Shown here: in pieces, positions 1 to 7,004 of the stretch | Position numbering within the stretch: the first letter of the stretch is position 1 | Layout of the letters: the number at the start of each line of letters is the position of its first letter | Assembly: GCA_031254685.1 (NCBI GenBank) | Contig: JAIRTZ010000024.1 | Location: 1 to 11,520 of the forward strand | Length of the DNA: 11,520 nucleotides | Direction of reading: 5' to 3' | From: Methanomassiliicoccaceae archaeon | Lineage (GTDB): Archaea; Thermoplasmatota; Thermoplasmata; Methanomassiliicoccales; Methanomethylophilaceae | Translations under genes and position numbers: made by a program | Notes under the pieces: generated by a model | Databases searched by the model: none | What the model was told of the DNA's origin: nothing | The model's input: only the letters and a program-made list of their open reading frames with translations

Positions 1-441
1 CAGACCAGGAATCAAAGGGAAATGAGCGCGTTCAACGCCGAGCTCCGCAAAGCGAGGATGGAGAACAATCTGTACAAGATAAAGAAGCTCACGGAGATGC
101 AGCCCGCCATGATGTCGAAGTCCATGGAATCAAGCATGAAGATGATGAAGACCATGCCGATAACGATGCTTATCGTAATGCCGATAATCTCATGGGTGTG
201 GATATTCCTGGACAAGATCGTCGCGCCGGTGGCCGACGGAGGGCTCGGACTTCCGCATGATTTCATAACGGCGGCCGTACCGTGGGCCGAGCACGTGCTG
301 CTGACGGACTCGCTGCTGATACCGATAGGCCTTCTCCTGTACATGCTCGTGACGATACCGTTCGGGCAGATCGTATCCAGGACGATACGCTGGTTCCAGT
401 TCAAGAAGCGCCTGGCAAAACTGGACGGAACGTCTGTATGA
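1..441 (+). CDS. EMC3/TMCO1-like (DUF106) membrane insertase, 5' truncated by window edge
   Basis: Archaeal Oxa1-superfamily protein (DUF106; EMC3/TMCO1 relatives), thought to help insert membrane proteins beside the Sec translocon. The frame is open from base 1, with seven codons before the ATG at 22, and charged helical sequence already begins there, so I treat the gene as entering from the left rather than starting at 22. Counting from that ATG: residues 1-45 are a basic, methionine-rich amphipathic stretch (KMMKTM), a transmembrane helix lies at about 46-66, a short exported loop rich in Gly and Pro follows, a second helix lies at about 98-118, and a basic tail (RWFQFKKRLAK) ends it. This pattern, with a coiled Met-rich arm between helices, is typical of the family; the first helix would be upstream. 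The stop overlaps the cmk start as ATGA. In many archaea this gene sits between secY/adk and cmk, which matches the next genes. Family assignment is from pattern and context. Confidence 0.82.
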   Translation, partial: QTRNQREMSAFNAELRKARMENNLYKIKKLTEMQPAMMSKSMESSMKMMKTMPITMLIVMPIISWVWIFLDKIVAPVADGGLGLPHDFITAAVPWAEHVLLTDSLLIPIGLLLYMLVTIPFGQIVSRTIRWFQFKKRLAKLDGTSV

Positions 442-977
442 GGATCACCATAAGCGGACCGCCCGGTTCCGGGAAGACAACGGTCTGCGATAAACTCTCT
501 TCCGCACTTTCTTTCAGCGCCGTCGTATTCGGAAGGATATTCAGGGAATTGGCCGATGAGCGCGGACTCTCGTTATCGGAACTGGGGATCATCGCGGAGA
601 ATGATTTTTCGATAGACAGGATGATAGATTCGCGATTGGTGACCATCGCGCGCGAGAACAACGACATCGTATTGGAATCAAGGCTGGCGGCGTACATGCT
701 CACCGCCGCCGGGATACCGGCGTTCCGCGTATATCTGAACGCGAGCCCGGAAGTGCGCATCCGCAGGATCGGAACGCGCGATAACGAGACGTTCGACGAA
801 GCGCTCGCCAAAACGACGGAGAGGCAGGCGTCCGAGGAAAAGAGATATAAGATGTACTACGGCATCGATATCAACGATACGAGCGTTTACGATATGATGA
901 TAGATACTGATACCACAACGGCGGACGAAGTGGCGGACATGATAATCAATGCGCTGGAGGCGGAAGGATGCTTGTGA
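438..977 (+). CDS. cmk: Cytidylate kinase, archaeal type
   Basis: Transfers phosphate from ATP to CMP or dCMP in pyrimidine nucleotide synthesis in the cytosol. The 179-residue product begins MRITISGPPGSGKTT, with a P-loop (GPPGSGKT) at residues 7-14. A conserved ESRLA segment lies at 80-84, in the position of the family's substrate-binding (E/G)RLA motif. Arginines at 107-114 (RIRRIGTR) fit the LID region, and YYGID at 140-144 is typical of archaeal CMKs. Length matches the usual 175-190. I chose the ATG at 438, not the upstream frame extension to 282, because it places the P-loop at the N-terminus and gives a four-base ATGA overlap with the upstream gene, implying coupled translation. The 3' end overlaps cbf5 by ten bases. 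In many euryarchaea L34e and L14e genes flank cmk; neither is present here. Assignment is firm. Confidence 0.94.
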   Translation: MRITISGPPGSGKTTVCDKLSSALSFSAVVFGRIFRELADERGLSLSELGIIAENDFSIDRMIDSRLVTIARENNDIVLESRLAAYMLTAAGIPAFRVYLNASPEVRIRRIGTRDNETFDEALAKTTERQASEEKRYKMYYGIDINDTSVYDMMIDTDTTTADEVADMIINALEAEGCL

Positions 978-1948
978 GGGACGCGGATGCGATGTCGGAC
1001 AGATGGGGCAAACGTCCCTCGGACAGAAGCATCGGAGAACTGCTGAGCGCCGGCGTCATTATTTTGGATAAACCCGCCGGCCCGACGTCGCATCAGGCGA
1101 CCGCGTGGGCGAGGGACGCGCTGGGAATGGACAAGCTCGGACACGGCGGTACGTTGGATCCGAACGTTTCCGGTGTGCTTCCTCTGTGCCTCGGGAAGGC
1201 GATGAGACTGACGGACCTGGTATTATCATCGGATAAGGAATACGTGTGTCTGATGCGTCTGCATAAGGACCGCGACGAAAAAAGGATACGCAAGGTATTC
1301 GGAGAGTTCCAAGGCAAGATATATCAATTCCCGCCGGCGAGGTCCGCCGTGAAACGGCAGCTCAGGATAAGGACGATATCTTCGCTCTCGATCTCGGAGA
1401 TATCGGGCCGCGATATTCTGTTCAGGGTGTCATGCGACGCCGGCACGTACATACGGACGCTGTGCACGGACATCGGCGAGGCGCTGGCATGCGGCGCGAA
1501 CATGATCGAATTACGGAGAACGAGGTCCGGAATGATGAAGGAGGACCGTTCCGCGTCGTTATTCGATATCAAGGACTCATACGTCTTCTGGCAGCAGCAC
1601 GGGCGCGAGGATTGGATACGCAGCCTCGTGATACCGATGGAATCGCTTGTCGAACCGCTGCCGAAGATAATAATCAAGGCGAGCGCGGTGGACGCGGTAT
1701 GCCACGGCGCGGACCTCAACATACAGGGGATACACATGCTCGACGAAGATATACGGAAGAACGCGCTCGTCGCCGTCATGACGGCGCGCGGGGAACTCGT
1801 CGCATTGGGGACGATGATGATGTCGACGCCCAAGATAATGGCAACGTCCCAAGGGAAGGCCGTCAGTATAACGAGGGTCCTGATGGACACCGGCGTGTAC
1901 CCGAGGATGTGGAAGTTCTCCACCGACATCGAAGAATTGCAAGAGTGA
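968..1948 (+). CDS. cbf5: Cbf5 tRNA/rRNA pseudouridine synthase (H/ACA RNP catalytic subunit)
   Basis: Catalyses uridine to pseudouridine conversion, guided by H/ACA RNAs together with Nop10, Gar1 and L7Ae; it can also make tRNA pseudouridine 55. The 326-residue protein has the TruB-family N-terminal motif IILDKPAGPTSHQ (31-43) and the catalytic motif GHGGTLDPNVSGVLP (58-72), with Asp64 as the expected catalytic residue. FPPARSAVKRQLRIR (121-135) and DAGTYIRTLCTDIG (157-170) are further conserved blocks, and a C-terminal PUA domain fits about 231-315. Length is normal for archaeal Cbf5. The ATG at 968 follows a clear GGAGG-type ribosome binding site inside cmk and overlaps that gene by ten bases. 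The distal stop TGA overlaps the proposed GTG start of the next gene, so the cmk-cbf5 operon appears translationally coupled throughout. Confidence 0.95.
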   Translation: MLVRDADAMSDRWGKRPSDRSIGELLSAGVIILDKPAGPTSHQATAWARDALGMDKLGHGGTLDPNVSGVLPLCLGKAMRLTDLVLSSDKEYVCLMRLHKDRDEKRIRKVFGEFQGKIYQFPPARSAVKRQLRIRTISSLSISEISGRDILFRVSCDAGTYIRTLCTDIGEALACGANMIELRRTRSGMMKEDRSASLFDIKDSYVFWQQHGREDWIRSLVIPMESLVEPLPKIIIKASAVDAVCHGADLNIQGIHMLDEDIRKNALVAVMTARGELVALGTMMMSTPKIMATSQGKAVSITRVLMDTGVYPRMWKFSTDIEELQE

Positions 1949-2277
1949 TACGATTGACCGCAGCGGCGAAGAACGAGGTGCTTGATGTGACGGTCTCCCT
2001 GGGGGAGTTCGACCCGTCCGTCGACGGGGCGTACAGGAACGTGAAGACGTTCCCCCTTGCGGTAAGCCCGGGAGAACTGTTCGTTTCCGTGACCTCGGAC
2101 AGACCTGTGGACATAGCGATAACGAGTGCCGACGGCATATGCCTTAAATTCAAGGATTCCATACTATGTGACACTCTCGGGCCCATCGAAGTGTCAAAAA
2201 AGGGGACAATGGCGCTGATCGCCGGCGTCTTCAGAGGCGACAGGGCGGAACTGAGGGTCAGGGCATGGATGGGATGA
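1945..2277 (+). CDS. Hypothetical protein, 110 residues
   Basis: I do not recognise this protein. The frame continues far upstream inside cbf5, but only its distal part behaves as a gene: from a GTG at 1945 that overlaps the cbf5 stop (GTGA), or a TTG at 1954 preceded by a GAGTGAT ribosome-binding-like sequence. The product (MIRLTAAAKNEVLDVTVSLG...) has no membrane helix and no signal peptide. It alternates hydrophobic residues in short stretches (LDVTVSL, LFVSVTS, VDIAITS, RAELRVRAW), suggesting an all-beta sandwich-like fold. Two cysteines (C-L-K-F-K-D-S-I-L-C) lie nine apart. It ends four bases before the following membrane protein gene, so the two are probably co-translated and may act together. 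Function unknown; the coding call rests on tight packing and amino-acid composition. Confidence 0.66.
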   Translation: MIRLTAAAKNEVLDVTVSLGEFDPSVDGAYRNVKTFPLAVSPGELFVSVTSDRPVDIAITSADGICLKFKDSILCDTLGPIEVSKKGTMALIAGVFRGDRAELRVRAWMG

Positions 2278-2281
2278 TGTC

Positions 2282-3343
2282 ATGGAGTTCATAAAGCGGA
2301 ACGCGCACATTTCGGAGCTGTCGATGGTACGGCGTGTCGACAAAGTGATGTTATACACCTTTCTGGCGCTCCTGGTGCTTTGCGGGGCCGTATTCTTCGC
2401 TCTCATATACACGGACACGATGGAACTCGCCGGCGCCCTGCCGATAATCTCGGTGCCGTTCCTTATCGTCGGGCTTGCGACGTACGTGCACGAGAAGATG
2501 TGGAAGGCGCTGGTCGTGGCGATAGCGGCGCCCGCGGCGCTGTTCTTCATCGGGCTTCCGTTACTGGTGATATTCTTCGTGGCGTTCCTGCTCGTGGGAT
2601 GCGTCGGCGTCGTTTCCGTTGCCGCGACGCTGCAGAGGTTCGTGTTCTTCGCCGTGATCTCGTCGGTGGAGTACATCAACATCAAGGACAAGCTCAGCCT
2701 CTGGGACCGTCTCGTATTATTTGCGTTCAACATACCGCCGAACATAGATACGCGGAAAGTGACAATGGATTACAACCTCAAAAGATCGGGGATACCGTTC
2801 AGGGAGATGCTGGAGACGATGTTCTTCGCGTTCCTCGTCGGCGTGGCGCTGTGGATATACATATCGATGAACCCGGCGTTCATGTATGACGTGAAGCTCT
2901 ACGAAGCGCCGATATTCGTATTCTCGCTGATAATGTTCATTCCGCTGCTGGTATTGCCGTGGACGCCGTTCAAATCGCTGAATGTGCGCATAACCACGAG
3001 CTACCGTGATTTCTCACTGTACAGCGGCGCCGTGGAGACACTGAGGAAGATGGCGATACCGGTGTTCGCCGTAGCGGTGTTCATACTCGTCGCATCGACG
3101 CGCATAGACATACAGGTGGAGCTGATGTTCATCGTCGCGTCCGTTGTGTTCAATCTGATAGTCGTCGCCGCCTCGTCCATAATATTCTACCTGTTCTTCG
3201 AGAGCGCGTTCGTTGATGACGCCGTGACAAAATGGAAGCTGTTCCGTCCCATACCGATAACGGCGGAGCTCGATCGCGGCGAGGCCCAGGAGGACGACCG
3301 CGGTATGCCGGAACGGGACACCAGCGACCTGGGAGAGATATGA
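2282..3343 (+). CDS. Polytopic membrane protein of unknown function
   Basis: A 353-residue integral membrane protein that I cannot assign to a family. Hydrophobic segments fit about eight helices: 23-43, 49-69, 75-92, 93-117, 178-197, 210-227, 257-273 and 281-306. A 60-residue polar linker (118-177) separates the first four from the second four, and it contains EYINIKDKLSLWDR and basic residues, so it is probably cytoplasmic. The last 45 residues are acidic and hydrophilic (GEAQEDDRGMPERD), again a likely cytosolic tail. No catalytic or transporter motif is evident. The start ATG at 2282 follows GGGATGAT, a plausible ribosome binding site, and lies four bases after the small unknown gene, making it the last gene of the cmk-cbf5 operon. 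Its TGA abuts the TGA of the convergent gene with no base between them. Confidence 0.8.
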   Translation: MEFIKRNAHISELSMVRRVDKVMLYTFLALLVLCGAVFFALIYTDTMELAGALPIISVPFLIVGLATYVHEKMWKALVVAIAAPAALFFIGLPLLVIFFVAFLLVGCVGVVSVAATLQRFVFFAVISSVEYINIKDKLSLWDRLVLFAFNIPPNIDTRKVTMDYNLKRSGIPFREMLETMFFAFLVGVALWIYISMNPAFMYDVKLYEAPIFVFSLIMFIPLLVLPWTPFKSLNVRITTSYRDFSLYSGAVETLRKMAIPVFAVAVFILVASTRIDIQVELMFIVASVVFNLIVVAASSIIFYLFFESAFVDDAVTKWKLFRPIPITAELDRGEAQEDDRGMPERDTSDLGEI

Positions 3344-3784
3344 TCATTTCCCCGCGAGGATCGAGAATATCCACAGGTCGTCCAGATACCACACGAAACG
3401 CCTGAGCACGCATATCGTTACCGTCCCGATGGCCGAAAGGAAAAGCACAGCGGCCATCGCGGGCGCCCCGCCGGCGATGTAACCCGATATATAACTCGCT
3501 CCGAGGCACATGAAAAGCAGCGCATAACATTGATTCTTTGACGGTATCACCGCAAAGATCTTCTCAATGTACCAGAGAACGGGAAGCGCGACGATCATGA
3601 AGATCAGCAATGCAAGCGCAATGTTCGCGTCCGCGAACAGCGGTGCCAGCGGATTATCGGAACCGGCGCGGTATACCATGCTGGAGAACAATCCCGGCAT
3701 GAACAGCGCCACGAACATGAACGCCCAGGCCTTAAGCGCCGGGCTGATATCCACTTTAATATCTTCTATGCTGAGCATCCGCAT
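3344..3784 (-). CDS. Small four-helix membrane protein of unknown function
   Basis: A 146-residue hydrophobic protein with likely helices at 18-37, 54-75, 86-104 and 107-127. A short polar N-terminus (MRMLSIEDIKVDIS) and a C-terminus with Arg-Arg at 128-129 flank them. No recognisable motif is present; SKNQCYALLFMCLGASYISGY has no family that I know. The start could be the ATG at 3784 or the ATG at 3778 (third residue); neither has a strong ribosome binding site. It lies 29 bases downstream of another minus-strand unknown gene and could be cotranscribed with it, although an AT-rich stretch on the minus strand about 22-32 bases upstream of the ATG (near 3806-3816) could also serve as its own promoter. 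The stop abuts that of the opposing membrane protein gene. Confidence 0.7.
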   Translation of the reverse strand: MRMLSIEDIKVDISPALKAWAFMFVALFMPGLFSSMVYRAGSDNPLAPLFADANIALALLIFMIVALPVLWYIEKIFAVIPSKNQCYALLFMCLGASYISGYIAGGAPAMAAVLFLSAIGTVTICVLRRFVWYLDDLWIFSILAGK

Positions 3785-3813
3785 CCCGTTGTCCGAATCG
3801 CAGTAGTACTATT

Positions 3814-4245
3814 TTACGAGAACGGGTTCTGCCTTCCCGCGCCGCCCCATCCGTTGAGTATCGGTGCGAACGCGGCCCCTGCGGAGTAGCCTTCGGCCTT
3901 ATCGAGACCGAGGATCTCGGGCTCGCGGTTGGCGTCGAATATGACCTGACATTTCTCATACTGTCCGTTAAGCGAAATGAACGGGAAGTCGGCGGTCTTT
4001 GCAACCCGAAGTATCTCGTCGGCGAGGAATTGAAGGTCATCGCCGGATATGTCCTCGGGAACCTCCACAAGGAACGTGTGTATCTCGGTCTCGCCGTTCA
4101 TCATGTACCTGACATCGGAATCCTTCATGATCGACGCAAACTTTTCGCCGTCCCCGCCGTCCTCGGCGACCACTTCGACGATGCGTCTCTTCCAGACATC
4201 CGCAAACTCAAGATAGAGCGAATCCACACCCAATATCTTCCACAT
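3814..4245 (-). CDS. Hypothetical soluble protein, 143 residues
   Basis: Not recognised. Reading from the ATG at 4245 the protein begins MWKILGVDSLYLEFADVWKR, has no membrane segment, and appears alpha/beta, with an acidic middle (AEDGGDGEKF; EVPEDISGDD) and a C-terminus rich in Gly and Ala (GYSAGAAFAPILNGWGGAG) that may be disordered. The frame is open to an ATG at 4302, but I prefer 4245: the extra 19 residues would cover the AT-rich intergenic region, and a TATA-like TTATTAAC lies about 25 bases upstream of 4245, as expected for a leaderless archaeal transcript. It ends in TAA, the only TAA gene end in this window. It is divergent from trpS and 29 bases upstream of the small membrane protein gene. 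Confidence 0.66.
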   Translation of the reverse strand: MWKILGVDSLYLEFADVWKRRIVEVVAEDGGDGEKFASIMKDSDVRYMMNGETEIHTFLVEVPEDISGDDLQFLADEILRVAKTADFPFISLNGQYEKCQVIFDANREPEILGLDKAEGYSAGAAFAPILNGWGGAGRQNPFS

Positions 4246-4264
4246 AAGACGGCGGAAGACATAA

Positions 4265-4273
4265 CGGTTAATA
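4265..4273 (-). promoter_or_regulatory. Putative TATA box of the 143-residue hypothetical gene
   Basis: Read on the minus strand the sequence is CTTATTAAC, centred about 24 bases before the ATG at 4245. That spacing would start transcription at or very near the start codon, a leaderless arrangement common in Thermoplasmata and haloarchaea. It is the reason for choosing the shorter start. Sequence match only. Confidence 0.4.
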
Positions 4274-4300
4274 AGAATATTGTGTGCGGCATGGTAAGAC

Positions 4301-4307
4301 ATTTAAG
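4301..4307 (+). promoter_or_regulatory. Putative TATA box of trpS
   Basis: The sequence ATTTAAG is centred about 27 bases before the trpS ATG at 4331, in a stretch noticeably more AT-rich than its surroundings. This spacing fits transcription starting at the initiation codon. A GAGGGGTG ribosome-binding-like sequence directly before the ATG could instead work in a transcript that starts further upstream. Confidence 0.4.
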
Positions 4308-4330
4308 AGCAACGCCCATTACGAGGGGTG

Positions 4331-5455
4331 ATGGCAGGAGATTTCAAGGTAACGCCGTGGGAAGTTACGGGCGACATAGATTACGATCTGCTCGCGGAAC
4401 GGTTCGGAACGACGGCGATAGATGAGAAGACACTGTCAAGGATGAAAAAGTACGGCGAGCTCCATATGATGCTGCGCCGTAACATATTCTATTCGCACAG
4501 AGACCTCAACGTTATATTCGACGAATACGAGAAAGGCAACAAGTTCGTCCTATACACAGGACGCGGGCCGTCGGGGCACACGCATCTCGGGCACATAATG
4601 CCGTGGATGTTCAACAAGTGGATGCAGGATGTCTTCGGCGTGGAGATGCACTTCCAGCTGACCGACGATGAGAAATTCTTATTCAAACAGGACGCAACGC
4701 TGCAGGAAACGAAGAGGATGGCGTATGAGAACGCGCTCGATTTCATAGCATTGGGGTTCGATCCGAAGTTAACGAAGATCATACTTGATACGGAGAACAT
4801 CAAGACGATGTACCCGATAGCGCTGAAGGTCGCCAAGAAGATCAACCTGTCGACGGCCAAAGCGGTCTTCGGATTCGACAACACCACGAACATCGGTTCG
4901 ATATTCTACACTTCGATGCAGTCTGTCCCGGCGTTCCTTCCGTCGGAGCTCGCCGGGCATAACGTTCCTGTGCTCATACCCTGCGGTATAGATCAGGACC
5001 CTCATTTCAGGGCGTGCAGGGACGTCGCCCAAGGGCTCGGATATCTGAAACCGTGCCAGATCTACTGCAAGATGTTCCCCGGCCTCAGCGGATCCGATAA
5101 GATGTCGTCGTCCGATCCCTTCTCGACGATATACACGACGGACAACGCAAAGGAAGTGAAGAAGAAGGTAGGCAAAGCGTTCACAGGCGGATGCGTATCG
5201 GTGGACGAACAGCGTGAGAAGGGCGGAAATCCCGAGGTGTGCGCCATTTTCAAGTACAATTACTATCTGTTCGAGAACGATGACGAAAAACTGAACGAAC
5301 TGACGATCAAATGCAGAAGCGGAAAGATACTGTGCGGCGAATGCAAAGTCGCGCTGACGGAGAAGATTAACAAATTCCTTGAGGAACATCAGGCGAAGAG
5401 GGAAAAGGCGAAGGACGTCATACACGATATGACATTCGAAGGGTTCCGATGGTGA
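4331..5455 (+). CDS. trpS: Tryptophanyl-tRNA synthetase, archaeal/eukaryal type
   Basis: Charges tRNA-Trp with tryptophan using ATP. The 374-residue protein is a class I synthetase: the HIGH-type motif is PSGHTHLGH at residues 80-88, the KMSKS-type loop is DKMSSSDP at 256-263, and GIDQDPHFRACRDVA (219-233) is the diagnostic TrpRS block between them. The N-terminal 70 residues (FKVTPWEV...) and the KMSSS form of the loop are typical of the archaeal and eukaryotic branch rather than the bacterial one. C-terminal residues 328-342 carry Cys328, Cys335 and Cys338, a possible metal-binding cluster, not tested here. ATG 4331 is preferred; an in-frame GTG lies one codon earlier. pheS follows after 34 bases on the same strand, a pairing found in other archaea. 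Length and motifs are normal. Confidence 0.97.
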   Translation: MAGDFKVTPWEVTGDIDYDLLAERFGTTAIDEKTLSRMKKYGELHMMLRRNIFYSHRDLNVIFDEYEKGNKFVLYTGRGPSGHTHLGHIMPWMFNKWMQDVFGVEMHFQLTDDEKFLFKQDATLQETKRMAYENALDFIALGFDPKLTKIILDTENIKTMYPIALKVAKKINLSTAKAVFGFDNTTNIGSIFYTSMQSVPAFLPSELAGHNVPVLIPCGIDQDPHFRACRDVAQGLGYLKPCQIYCKMFPGLSGSDKMSSSDPFSTIYTTDNAKEVKKKVGKAFTGGCVSVDEQREKGGNPEVCAIFKYNYYLFENDDEKLNELTIKCRSGKILCGECKVALTEKINKFLEEHQAKREKAKDVIHDMTFEGFRW

Positions 5456-5458
5456 ATG

Positions 5459-5487
5459 ATTTTATTGTAATAGAAGATACGGTGACC
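5459..5487 (+). promoter_or_regulatory. Putative pheS promoter element and ribosome binding site
   Basis: The 34-base gap between trpS and pheS holds an AT-rich TTTATTGTAA stretch (about 5460-5469) centred some 25 bases before the pheS ATG, and a GGTGA ribosome binding sequence (5482-5486) three bases before it. pheS may thus have its own promoter as well as being read from trpS. The TATA call is weak; the ribosome binding site is good. Confidence 0.35.
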
Positions 5488-5489
5488 CG

Positions 5490-7004
5490 ATGAACACGTC
5501 CGAAATATACGAGGGGCTGAGCCACAACGAGAAACGGCTGCTTCTCGTCCTGAACGAGATGGGAACAACGTCGCCGGCGGAGATGGTCGCTTCCGGGAAG
5601 TTCGAATCCCGAGTGGAAGTGATGGGCGCCGCATCGTGGCTGTCGATGAAAGGTCTCGCCGTGATGGACGAGATGACATCGAAGTTCTACAGGCTCGCGA
5701 ACAAGAGCGTGATATCGAAGGGCCTTCCGGAAAGGAGGGCGCTGACCGCCATTCACAGCAAAGGGACGATGTCATTGTCCGAGCTCGCCGTCGTCCTTCC
5801 GAACGGCGACGATAAGATAGCGATCGGCTGGCTGAAAAGAAAGAAACTGGCCGACATATCGCTGATCGGCGATGAGAAGATGATATCTCTCACCTCCGCG
5901 GGAAAGGAATTCCTGAACAGGAAGATGCCCGACGAGGAGCTTCTGGAAAGGATGTCCGAACTGGACGTTGACGAGAATGACGCGGACCCCGCGATAATAA
6001 AGGACCTGAAGGGCCGCCAGGGCATGATCGAGGAGAACGTCATAACGCATCGTTCGGTCTCATTGACGGACCTCGGCAGGGAAATGATAAGGATGGGCAT
6101 CGAGCTGAAGGAGGATGTCGCGCAGCTGACCGTCGCGCTGATCCAAAGCGGCAGATGGAAGGACGCCGACTTCAGAAAGTACGACGTGCAGACGTTCGCC
6201 CCGTCGGTGTCGCCGGCGAAGAAGCATCCGCTGTCCAGGCTCGCGGACGAGATACGGAACATATTCGTGCAGATGGGATTCACCGAGATAGACGAGGAGT
6301 ACGTACAGCCGGCGTTCTGGAACATGGACGTACTGTTCACACCGCAGGACCATCCCGCCAGGGACCTTCAGGACACGTTCTATCTGGACGAGCCGTCAAC
6401 GATAAAGATAGACGACAGGGAACTGGTGAAAAGGATAAAGGACATTCACGAGACCGGCGGAGGGACGGGATCGACGGGCTGGGGCGGCAAGTGGTCCTTG
6501 GAGAAGGCCGAGCAGGCGCTGCTCAGGACGCACACCACGATAAACACGATAAAGCATCTGTCGAGGACGCCGGACCCGCCGATAAAGGTGTTCTCGCTGT
6601 CCCGCATATTCCGCAACGAATCGATAGACGCGACACATTTGCCGGAGTTCACGCAGATCGAAGGCATCGTCGTCGACGAGAGAGGCAACTTCGATATGCT
6701 GATCTCCCTCATCAAGGGATTCTACGGGATGATGGGCTTCGATAAGGTAAGGATAAGACCGGCGTACTTCCCGTACACGGAACCGTCGCTTGAGGTCGAG
6801 GTGCTGTTCAACGGAAAATGGATGGAACTCGGCGGCGCCGGTATCTTCCGGCCGGAGGTCGTGGCGCCGTTCGGCGTGAAGTATCCGGTGCTGGCATGGG
6901 GCTTCGGTTTTGAAAGACTGGCGATGCTGAAGTGGAACATCAGGGATATACGCGATCTTTACGTGAGCGACATGGACCTTCTCAAAAAGAACACCATATT
7001 CTGA
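5490..7004 (+). CDS. pheS: Phenylalanyl-tRNA synthetase alpha subunit
   Basis: Catalytic subunit of the heterotetrameric PheRS. The 504-residue protein has the long archaeal/eukaryal form: an N-terminal region of about 230 residues with winged-helix modules (SHNEKRLLLVLNEMG near 11-25; a second, RRALTAIHSKGTMSLSELA, near 82-100) that bind tRNA, then the class II catalytic core. FWNMDVLFTPQDHPARDLQD (276-295) leads into the core, motif 2 is RIFRNESIDATHLPEFTQIE (372-391), the Phe-pocket segment FPYTEPS is at 427-433 and motif 3 is GFGFERLAMLKW at 471-482. The ATG at 5490 follows a GGTGA ribosome binding sequence. No pheT (beta subunit) follows; the next gene lies on the opposite strand, so the partner must be elsewhere. 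The stop abuts that of the convergent regulator gene in a TGATCA palindrome. Confidence 0.97.
   Translation: MNTSEIYEGLSHNEKRLLLVLNEMGTTSPAEMVASGKFESRVEVMGAASWLSMKGLAVMDEMTSKFYRLANKSVISKGLPERRALTAIHSKGTMSLSELAVVLPNGDDKIAIGWLKRKKLADISLIGDEKMISLTSAGKEFLNRKMPDEELLERMSELDVDENDADPAIIKDLKGRQGMIEENVITHRSVSLTDLGREMIRMGIELKEDVAQLTVALIQSGRWKDADFRKYDVQTFAPSVSPAKKHPLSRLADEIRNIFVQMGFTEIDEEYVQPAFWNMDVLFTPQDHPARDLQDTFYLDEPSTIKIDDRELVKRIKDIHETGGGTGSTGWGGKWSLEKAEQALLRTHTTINTIKHLSRTPDPPIKVFSLSRIFRNESIDATHLPEFTQIEGIVVDERGNFDMLISLIKGFYGMMGFDKVRIRPAYFPYTEPSLEVEVLFNGKWMELGGAGIFRPEVVAPFGVKYPVLAWGFGFERLAMLKWNIRDIRDLYVSDMDLLKKNTIF

Noticed and set aside
1432..1944. Upstream extension of the 110-residue gene's frame through most of cbf5
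   Set aside because: The stretch is an alternate frame of cbf5, very rich in Arg and Gly, and has no family signal; only the part after 1945 is free of the other gene.
4769..5425. Long antisense open frames, such as the 218-codon one opposite trpS
   Set aside because: They lie wholly opposite well-identified genes, are rich in Arg, and arise from GC-rich codon patterns; no family features.
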